Below, piece after piece: positions 1 through 8,680 of a DNA stretch of 48,947 bases. Below the pieces are notes generated by a model, which was given only the letters and a program-made list of their open reading frames with translations, searched no databases and was not told the origin of the DNA. The DNA is taken from positions 1 through 48,947 of the forward strand of contig RWJK01000281.1 in assembly GCA_004335835.1 (NCBI GenBank), in the 5' to 3' direction. The DNA comes from Scenedesmus sp. ARA3. Lineage: Eukaryota; Chlorophyta; Chlorophyceae; Sphaeropleales; Scenedesmaceae. Each line of letters opens with the position of its first letter. Positions within the stretch are counted from its first letter, which is position 1. The translations under genes were made by a program, and so were the position numbers.

Positions 1-274
1 CAGACGTAATGTGTTGGCAGCAGCAGCGCAAGCGGGCGCGTTGTGACAGACGTAATGTGTTGGTGCAGGGCCATTGGACTGACGGCTGCAGCAAGCCAGT
101 TGATCAACACGCACACGCACAGCCCAACTGGAGCTGCTGCGGACAGACGTGTAAGATATGGTAACCGTATAGTTCAACCTGCTGCTGTGCAGTGCTGCTG
201 CCACTGCACCCTGTGAAGTTTCTGCTTGCAGGAGCAACTGCAGCTGCTCAGTGTTGCTGCCGCAGCCGCCTCAC
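1..274. other. left-edge intron of the OGDH gene
   Basis: After the exon ending at 275 a GT donor (gtgagg on the minus strand) opens an intron whose acceptor is not in the window. I see no further E1 exon here. A 17-base direct repeat (cagacgtaatgtgttgg) occurs at 1-17 and 47-63. Confidence 0.5.
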
Positions 275-2512
275 CTTCTTGAGCCCCTGCTCGCTGCCCG
301 CCTCCACCAGTGCCAGCAGCCCGGGCAGCAGCGCCTCACAGCCCTCAAGGCCAAACCTGCGGGGGGCCGGGCAGGCCGCAGCAGGCCAGGCAGCAGCAGG
401 ACAGGCAGCAGTGGGTGTCAGCATGCGGAAGGCAAAGCAGGCTTCAGCAGCAGCATCAACTGCAGCCAAACCAGTGTATCGCTGATCGAGATAGCATGCA
501 AATCAGGTATGTCGGCTGCTTCTGTTGTCCAGTGCCGTTGCTGGCTGGGTTGGCCAACAAGCTTTGCAGTGCCGACTTCGGCAGTGGTGATCAGAGCATC
601 ACAGCTACCTGCGCACCTCTTGCTGGCTGGGAACTTGCGCGACAGGAATTGCTCAAAGCCGTGAGCAGCCAGCAGCCAACGCAGCACCTGCAGCACCAAC
701 ACAATCCACACACCAGACCGCGTTTGATTGTGCACCCAGCTGGGGTGACAGCATGCCTGCGCTTCCAAAGCAGCATGCTGCTGCTGCCTCCCTGCGTGCA
801 CACTGCCAGCCGCATTCGCCAAATATGCAAGTTGCAGATATCACATGCGCTCTACCTGCCCCCACCCTCACAGTGAGCCTCTGCTTCTACCATGATCTGC
901 AGCCCCCCCCCCTAAGTCGTCAGAAACATCAAGTTAACACAGCGCCCCTGCGGGCCCCTCTGCTGCGGCTCCACTGATATCTCAGCGTGGCAACTGCGCT
1001 TCCTGCACGCACCTGGCGCTTCTGGCTGCTGCTGAGCGGCCGCCTGCTCTCAAAGCGCTGCTCCACCCAGGCCATCTCGTCCTGCTGCTGCAGGTGCTTG
1101 TACTCTATGGCCAGGCTGCCACAGTAGGCGGCAGCCATCACCTCCACAGCCTCGTGCAGCTGCCACAGCGGCTTGGCAGGGCTGCCATCAGCCGACCCTG
1201 CAGTCCATGGTATTCACCATATATGGTATGTATGAGCAGCAATGGCAGGCGCAGGAGGCAGCTGTCAGAGCTGTGTGTGCTGCGAGAGCTGCCAATGTGA
1301 GCAAGTGCACTGCAGCAGCTGCTGGCTGCATGCACTCAAATCCCGCTGCAAACTACGGCAGCGCTGTGCGTGCACAGTCCAGCGCTGGCAACTTTCACAA
1401 CAAGCAGCCATACACAGCGCCTGCCAAGCGCAATAACAGCAGCAGCAGTGTATGCGGCAAGCCACTGCCACTGCACGCACGTGGCATCAGCTGGCCCACA
1501 GCGTACGTCCTGCCAGGCTCTGCCGGCCCTGCCAGGCCCAGCTCCTGAGCCAGGTAGCCGCAGCGCTGCTGCGGTTGCTGCTGCCAGGGGTAGTTGGCCA
1601 CCAGGCGCATCAGCGTGTGGTCACTCCTGCAAGTGCAGCAGGGCGCAGCGGGCCGCGGTGTGACACAGCAGGCCAGAGCAGCTGTTGCGAAGGCCATGGT
1701 AGCAGCAGTCGCACAGATTCGACTACAACATATGATTTTGCTGATGCAATGGTGCTGTGGCGCAGCGTTGCGGTGCTGCCATGCTCGAAATGCTGCTGCG
1801 CCAGGCAAGCTGCTGTCGCTGCTGCTGGTTGCAGCTGCGTGTGCTGCAGCGCCTGCGCGCGCGTCAACCCTGTCTCAACAGCCTGATACACCGGCCAGCC
1901 ATGCATGCTAAAAGCACAGCGCTGTCATCTGTTGCCTGTGCTGCTGCTGCCTGCACTGCTGCTGCCTGCGCTGCTGCTGCCTGTGCTGCTGATGCCTGTG
2001 CTGCTGCTGTCTGCGCTGCTACTGCCTGTGCTGCTGCTGCCCCCGCTGCTGCAGCATGCTGCTGCGTCCTCACCGTGTGTACTCGTCCCCGATGGGCCCC
2101 AGCCAAGGCCCGCCTGCTGTGCGCTTGAGCGGGTCAAGCTGCGCCACAAGGTGCCCGCGCGAGCGGAACCTGCAGCAAGGCAGCAGCAGCAGCGGCAGCA
2201 GCATTGGCAGCGTTGGCGGCATGCAGGCGAGGTGCAGCAGCGGACTGGCTTGCATGTTGGGCAGCATAATTTTGAACTGCTGACTGATATGGCCGCATCG
2301 AATGCAACCTGTGGACTGGCCATCAGTGCTGCACCATTTGACACTGCCTGAAGCGTAACACAGAATGCGCAAGTTGCACGTTTGGTGGGTGGATTGGTTG
2401 CACGCTGCAGTGTGTAATGCTTGCCGGTCATGTGCACAGGCTGGCCGTCACACCCATCGCACCTTCTGATGCATGCAGCCAGCTTGAGGGTGTCTTCCAC
2501 ATCCACAATGTG
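275..2512 (-). CDS. OGDH: 2-oxoglutarate dehydrogenase E1 component, partial (six exons)
   Basis: This is the E1 subunit of the mitochondrial 2-oxoglutarate dehydrogenase complex, the thiamine-diphosphate enzyme that decarboxylates 2-oxoglutarate in the TCA cycle. Six phase-compatible exons read 2512-2463, 2169-2074, 1626-1481, 1197-1013, 687-617 and 356-275, giving 210 codons with no stop. Family landmarks in order are VEDTLKLAACIR, RSRGHLVAQLDPL, AAAYCGSLAIEYKHL, GFEQFLSRKFPASKR and FGLEGCEALLPG. The FGLEGCE stretch fits OGDH better than the paralog DHTKD1. The thiamine-diphosphate and transketolase-like domains lie beyond the left edge. Upstream of 2512 the same frame stays open to an ATG at 2926, but that Ser/Ala/Gln-rich stretch lacks the usual E1 N-terminal motif, so the start and transit peptide are not assigned. 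The linker between the LDPL and AYCG blocks (exon 1626-1481) is unlike typical OGDH. Confidence 0.8.
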
Positions 2513-2926
2513 CTGCTGGCTGCTGCTGCTGCTGCTACTTTGACATGCCTGTTCTGTAGCAGCACTGCTGCTGCTGCTGCGGCTGCTGCTGCTGCTGAAG
2601 GCCCTGAAGCTGCAGGGCTGCCATATGTTACTTTGTCGAGCAGCATACGCCCAATGCTGGCTGTGCTGCTGGTTGGTATCAAGTACATCTAGCCTGCTGT
2701 TGCTCAAGCTGCAGGTGTCAAATAAGCTGCTGTTGTTACATGCGGTGAGCCCACTGCCTGGCAATGGCCACAGCAGTGCTGCTGCTGGTGGAGGAGGCTG
2801 GCCTAATGCTGCTCCGGCTGCCAGATGAGCATGCAGCTGGCCTGCAGCACCATGCTGACGCTGAGGCTGTTGTATGGCACTGTCGAGGCTGCCTGGTATG
2901 TTCTGGTATAGAGCAGGGCACAGCAC

Positions 2927-4533
2927 CCTGCGTCACCCAGAAGTGGCACCAGCAGCAGCAAGCAGCAGCAGCAGCAGTGAGTGCTGTCGCAGCCAGGGTT
3001 CGCCACGCTTAGCGACGGCTTCTTCAAAAGTAGTTATCTAATGTACTAGACCGTTTTCCGCACCTCAGGTGAGGGACGATCTGCTGTGCAGAGGCCGTTG
3101 AATGGCACAGCATTCCTGCTGCTCCTCAAGGCAGTCGGCTGAACCGATTAATGCGCTGCTTAGTGCGGAGTTGAACGAATAGGGTTGTATCCATCCGAGT
3201 AAAATATTTCAGCGCGCCTAACGATAGGTAGGCTCAGGGGTCCGTGGTGACAGCGGGCCTGCACCACCAGGCTGGCTTGCCATGACAGCGGTGCGGACCA
3301 GGTTGAACAGGAAGTGTTGTCAGCGCCAATGTGTGACGATTGCAGGTGTGCTAGACTGCGACCGGGAGCTCTACACATCGTAAAACCCTGGCACTTCTGT
3401 ACAGCAACAGAGTTGACCAGACACAACTGCTCCTGACTGCCAGGTACTGAATGCATGCATTTATGCAGGAACGTGCTGCGATGGAACCAGTTATCAGCTA
3501 CAATGCTCTTGGAAGACAGCAAGGCCTATGTAATCTAAAAACGGAAACAAAACATGACAGCTACACTGCATATGAGCAACTGTGTTGCATGGAGCGTGTA
3601 GTTCACGGTGCACAGCATGTTCATACTCAACTCTTCTTCATTGGCAAGGTTTGGTGACTACTTGACACCAAAAACAGAGCCTGTAAACAGTTCTGTTGAA
3701 GCAGATGATGCCAAGCCTGACTATGATCAACGAGGGTTGTCACTCAGCTACACTATAGCTTCCCAAGTGATACTTACGTGAGTGCCCAGAGCTCCGCTCT
3801 GGCCTTATGGGCCAAAGACATTGTGTAGGTGGTTACAGTATGTTTGTGCGGTGGGCAAACAAATCCAGCAATTGAGGTCTTCTCCAACCCAGTAAACACA
3901 GATCCAAACCTTAAACCCTGCAGCTCGACTGCAGGGCGCTCATGTTGCGATTATCGTGACATGATGATTTTGTCTACAGAGTGCTTAGGACAAAGTCTGA
4001 AACAATATGGCGATGGTAAGCTCAACCCCGCATGCACCAACAGAAGGACGTTGCACCCATGGCCATGTCAGGCTTGAGATGTTGCGTTGTTGTTCCTTGA
4101 AAGGACTCATGTGCTAATTGCACTGTCAAGGGCACGACTGCCTCAGCACTGAGGCAGGGCCTTTGCTCTAGCACAACCCTTTATGTGCGTGCTGCTGCTG
4201 CTGCTGCTGTGCAACACAGAGCAGGCACATACAGCAAAGGGTCCAATGGCAGAAATGCTGCCGTCATGCGCGTTGACCAGAAAGTATGGCTGCACCAACA
4301 ATAGAAGGTGACCATCACTGCCACACACCACACCTTCATGGTTGTGACCTGCCGCCTGAACCAGCAAAGTGTGGCCACAACAATTGCTTTGCATGCTCAC
4401 TGCTGTAAACCGCGTGATGCACTCTCTTGACTTGTGCAGCTGCTCCGCACAGGTGCTGTGAGCCCAGCGCAGCGCCATGACCGGCTGCCGCAGTTGCCGA
4501 GAACATGCTCGACAGTACTCACAAGCTTTAGGT
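2927..4533. other. intergenic stretch without a recognisable gene
   Basis: From about 3020 to 4140 the sequence loses the CAG/CTG repeats that mark the surrounding genes and looks more AT-rich. Only short unrelated open frames occur. The part nearest 4533 is the expected 3' untranslated region of the F-box/LRR gene on the minus strand. An open minus-strand frame at 4604-4143 overlaps the end of that gene in another frame and resembles nothing I know. Confidence 0.5.
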
Positions 4534-6501
4534 TCACCGATAGTATGCATCACAAAACTTCTTGCACATGGAGGCAAAAGCGTCCAGGGTCTCCATGGTC
4601 TCAATCATGCAGACCGGCTTGTGCACCTGCTGCTGCTGCTGCTGCAGCTGTGCCTGCAGCTGCTCAAGCTGCACCTGCTGTTGCTCGATCTGCGCCTGCT
4701 GCTGTTGAAGCTGCCGCTGTTGCAGCTGTTGCTTTGCTGCTTGTGCCGCAACCACACGCAGCTGCTCCTGCAGCAGCAGCTTCAAGCAGCCAGGCTGCTG
4801 GCTGTGTTTATAGAGCTGCACCAGCAGCTGCTGGCACACTTGGCTGCCTAAGGTCGAGTCTGCCTGCACACGTAGCAACAGTGCATGTATGTCAATGCCC
4901 GACAAGCCAGTAACTATTGCTGACAGCAGACAGCTGCAACATATGCTGCAGAAGAGCAGACAGCACCGCAACAACATAAGCTGGCCGCAGCACAACAAGT
5001 GCGTACTGTGATGCGAGCAGAAACCATCCACCCTGTTGCATCACAGCAGTGAAAAATAACTCGAAGGTCTTTTGCTTGTAGCAACCGCCCATAGACAGCA
5101 GCTGTGTGCAGCGCTCTCCATCCGCCCACCTGACGGGTTGTGAGTTTGAGCATGGGCATATGGTCAGCATCAGCAACAGGCATCAGCGCCTGGCTGAGGC
5201 CGCAGCCTTTGACCTGCAGCAAGGCCAAGCCACGCATGCGCCCTAGCCACAGCAGCCCAGCATCAGTGAGCTGAGGGCTCCCGTTGATCACCAACCGCTG
5301 CAGCTGCACCAGGCCCGCCACCTGCTGTGCTGCAGCGTCGTCAACTGATGTGCCGCCAATCGACAAGTGCTTGAGGCCAGCGAGGCGCTGCAGCGCATAC
5401 AGCTGCTGTGCTGCATTGCTGCTGAGCGCGCCGGCAATGGCCAGGCTGTTCAAGGAGGGGCAGCAGCTGGCCATGCGCTGCAAAGAGTCTGCTGCAGCAA
5501 AGGCAGAAGTGTTGAGCGGCTGCCGCACTAACCCAGCAGCTGCGCCATCCTGCTGCTGCTGCGCCCAGGCTTCCAGCGACAGACACGTGAGCTGAGGCAG
5601 CTGCTGCTCAGCTGGGAACAGGCAGTCACCCAGCCCAGCCGGCAAGGGCCCTCGCAGCTTCAGCTGCTGCAGCCTGGTCAGGTGCTGCAAGGGCTTGATG
5701 CGCCCTGCTGCAAACGCTGGCGCTGCCGCTGCTACTGCTTCAGCAGGTGGCGCCGCAAAGTGAAGGTACAGCTCCTGCAGCTGTTGCAGGCCGCTCAGCA
5801 CTGGCAGCAGCTGCATGAGGTAGTCCGCGCCAGGCAACCGGAACTCAAGCTTGCGCAAGCTCACCATGCTGGTGAGCCCTGCAGTCTGCACACCCTGATG
5901 CCTGACAAGGTCAGACCCCTCAGGCCAGACAGCTGCGACAGGCTGCCAGGGTTTTTACCAAACACCAAGCCATCCATACCTTGGATGTGCAGGGCCTTGA
6001 GACTGGCTGGAAGTGGTGGCAGGTTAGTGCTGCTGCCGGAGGCACATGGGTTCCCCAAGATCAGCGCCTGCGCCCAAGAAGCAACAGCAGCATAGTGAGA
6101 GTTGCCACAGCATCTATGGAAACACATGTCGCTGAAGTGTCGTTATGTTAGGGCAGCCATGACTCAACAGTTGTCGTTGCTGTGTTACTACGCTGCAGCT
6201 TCCCTGACGCAAACGTGCCCTGGGGCGTGACACAGGTCCAGCTCAACAGTTGGCTGCACTCAGCCAATAGCTGTGCTGACACACCAGCATCATGTGAACC
6301 ATCAAGGCACAGCAATTCTGCATCGGCCCCCGCCCCACTGTGCTGACACATGTGCCGGGAGACATGCAGCTGGCCCACCTGCAGGGCTGTGAGCCGGCTG
6401 AGAGCGTCCAGTGCGCCAGGAGCCAGCACATGTTGCAGCCGGTCGAGCTTCATTGCTGTCAGCCCCTGTAGTTGGCACAGCGCAGCAGCATCCAGCACTG
6501 C

Positions 6502-6532
<31 letters not shown>

Positions 6533-6679
6533 TCCTCCTCCTCCTCCTCCTCCTCTTCTTCTTCTTCTTCTTCTTCTTCTTCTTCTTCTTCTTCTTCTTC
6601 TTCTTCTTCTTCTTCTTCTTCTGAATCTTGCTGCTGCTGCACCTCCTCCTCCTCCTCCTCCTGTTCTTCTTCGTCATGG

Positions 6680-6710
<31 letters not shown>

Positions 6711-7383
6711 CCTCTGCATGTGCGTGCTGCTGCTGCTGCTCAACACCCTCCTCCTCTTCTTCTGCGTTGTCATGCTGTTGCTGCTCCTCATCGTCTGCCT
6801 CCTGCATGTTGTCATGCTGCTGCACCCAGCGCGGCACAGCGCCCATGACCTCCGACAGCTCCAGCTGCCGCAAACTGCTCAGAGCAGCCAATGCCGCTGC
6901 AAAGTCAGCACTGAGGGTGCAGCGGCTGAGTATCAGTGACGTCAGGCAAGCAGCCAGTGGCGCCAAGCTTGGAGCCACACTGCCACTGCTGCAGCTGCCG
7001 TCATTTCCGCTGGCATCAGTGCTGCCGCCTTGCGGCAGCTCCAGGTGCACGCCTCGGAGCGCTACCATGTGCAGCTGCATAAGTTGGTGCCATGGCAGCA
7101 GCAGCAACGGTGGTGCACCCGATGTGGGAGCAGCCAGCTGCAGGCACCGCACGCTGCCCCCGTGGGATTGCAGCCAGGACACAAGTGATGCCAGCGACTG
7201 CTGGCTGCTGGCAGGGCCTACCCAGTGCCTGACGATGCTGCTGGTGGCCTGGTTGGCTGCTGCACGCCAGCTGCGGCGTGTCAGCGCACAGCACTGCAGG
7301 CGCTCCTGCTGCGGCACGTGCTGCAGCACCAGTGCCAACAGGTCTACATCTTCTACCACTTGATGCGGAGCTGTGCCTGGCAT
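4534..7383 (-). CDS. F-box / leucine-rich-repeat protein with coiled-coil tail (paralog 1)
   Basis: Probable substrate-recognition subunit of an SCF ubiquitin ligase. The N-terminus (about residues 10-45: DLLALVLQHVPQQERLQCCALTRRSWRAAA in the translation) has the F-box pattern and is followed by leucine-rich repeats. Start 7383 is chosen because the paralog starts at the equivalent MPRTA site. Exon 1 carries a long Gln/Glu insertion (6829-6499). LRR coding resumes at 6067 and runs in a second frame to a good donor at 5130. A phase-compatible last exon, 4863-4534, encodes a Gln-rich coiled coil and the stop. The donor ending exon 1 (about 6150-6230) is unresolved. Near 5895 the LRR frame changes without a credible intron, so a one- or two-base indel or sequence error is likely. 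The substrate is unknown. Confidence 0.72.
6499..6829 (-). repeat. coding Gln/Glu triplet-repeat tract in F-box/LRR paralog 1
   Basis: On the plus strand this reads as successive (CTG)n, (CTC)n, (TTC)n from about 6555 to 6622, then further CTC and CTG blocks. On the minus strand it encodes alternating poly-Gln and poly-Glu, including an almost pure Glu run. The second F-box/LRR copy has no such insertion, so it arose or expanded after the duplication. The complementary strand reads as poly-Ser/Cys/Leu and is not coding. Confidence 0.9.
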
Positions 7384-7602
7384 GACTGATGCTGCTGCTG
7401 CTGCTGCTGCTGTGCTGCGGGCACTGCTGATTCGCAACGTCGCTCAATGCTGATGCGTCTGCTGCCACCTACGCAGCAAACGACACCAGCTGGTATCAAT
7501 GTGGGTGTGCATCCCTTACAAACGGATGTCTCGCCTATGAAACTACATATGCAGCATCTCAGATGTGCAGTGAGCTGAGTGGCAGAACAATGCACTTCTA
7601 GC

Positions 7603-7604
<2 letters not shown>

Positions 7605-7660
<56 letters not shown>
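7605..7660. repeat. (GCT)18 microsatellite upstream of F-box/LRR paralog 1
   Basis: Pure GCT repeat of 56 bases, 222 bases before the start codon of the minus-strand gene, so the transcript sense would read CAG. A repeat of the same length lies 262 bases upstream of paralog 2 (15773-15828). Sequence just beyond both is also related (cacatgcgtcgcgcc here, cacatgcgccacgcc there). Confidence 0.9.
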
Positions 7661-7661
<1 letters not shown>

Positions 7662-8271
7662 TGGCCTGTCATTGCTCACTCACATGCGTCGCGCCGGTTC
7701 TTTTGACTGTCACTAAGTAATATTGTGATTTGGCAAGGATCAAATATGTCAGCGGTGCTTCTGCAACAGTGTTAGCGGTGCTCTCACTGTCCTCCCGTTG
7801 TTGACAATTGGGGCCAGTCGAGGACGAATTACACCAGCAGTCGGCACTCTTTTTGACGTACTAGAAATAAATAATCAAAGCAACACGCGCTCGTGCTGTT
7901 GCGGTGCTCACTTTGCTCCCTGCTTGCACTGTTACTTGAATTTTGAACGTGTTACCCGGGTTACCCGCCAAACTCAGTTTCACACCAGTGGTGTGTTGTG
8001 TGGCATCCGATACGCTGCCGCAGCCAGCCAAACCATAAAAATACATTTAACTTCTGGAGCCTGTCTACAAGTGTTAATGCCAGGAACAATGGCTCATGAT
8101 CAGGCGTTTGACTGTCAATTGCAAGGCCTTGCAAGGCCACCTGCACATGTGCCGCGGGCTCCCAAAAACGAAAAAGACTTCTTCTGCCGCATAAACCAGC
8201 TGCAGCCTATGGTGATAGTCGTGCACTGTGCACAATCACAGCACTGCTCCGATGTGAGATGTGACTCACAT

Positions 8272-8291
8272 CACCTGATCATGATCAGGTG
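8272..8291. repeat. 20-base perfect palindrome
   Basis: cacctgatca followed by its exact reverse complement tgatcaggtg. It lies about 390 bases upstream of the GH16 start and 890 bases upstream of the F-box/LRR start. It could be a dimeric protein-binding site or a cruciform; nothing else supports a role. Confidence 0.6.
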
Positions 8292-8680
8292 GTATATATC
8301 GATCATCAGCGCTGATCCTGCAGGGTGCCAGACTCAGTAAGTCGGGCCCCACAGGCAAGCCTAATCTCCGTCGACCTTGTGAGATTGATTTAAACAACAG
8401 CTTATGCATATTTATAGATTAGGTTTGCAACAGACGCCGATGCAAGCGAACATCGGCGCAAGCGAACAGGTCACTTTGTTGAGGAACATTGGAGCACCGG
8501 TGCAAGCGAACATCGGACCAGCGAATCGCTGCAGCACAACACCTGAAATGTAACTGAACTGTGCACAATGCACCACCAGCTTCGCCGACGCTGCTTTTGG
8601 AAGTGCCGTCCGTCCAGGCCTGCGCAACACGCAAGTGCTGTTCTCTCACAGAACACTCACAGTGTTAGCCTGGGCCAAAA

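Larger units (their letters stand above)
7384..8680. other. shared upstream region between F-box/LRR paralog 1 and the GH16 gene
   Basis: Divergent intergenic region. It holds a (GCT)18 microsatellite (7605-7660), a block at about 7928-8000 resembling the one at 16096-16165, a 20-base perfect palindrome (8272-8291), and three copies of a gcaagcgaac-containing motif (8441-8456, 8458-8467, 8501-8516). No credible gene is visible. Confidence 0.6.

Noticed and set aside
2803..3027. Possible first exon of the OGDH gene (minus strand)
   Set aside because: It stops before any join to the next exon and lacks the E1 N-terminal motif.
4143..4604. Minus-strand frame with several Cys and His residues
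   Set aside because: It overlaps the end of the F-box/LRR gene in another frame and resembles no zinc-binding family.
6350..7363. Plus-strand Ser/Cys-rich open frame over the F-box/LRR gene
   Set aside because: Reverse reading of the Glu/Gln repeats and LRRs; no homology or splice partners.
7605..7660. CTG runs as a CRISPR array or telomere repeat
   Set aside because: Pure triplet microsatellite without spacers; telomere repeats of green algae have a different unit.
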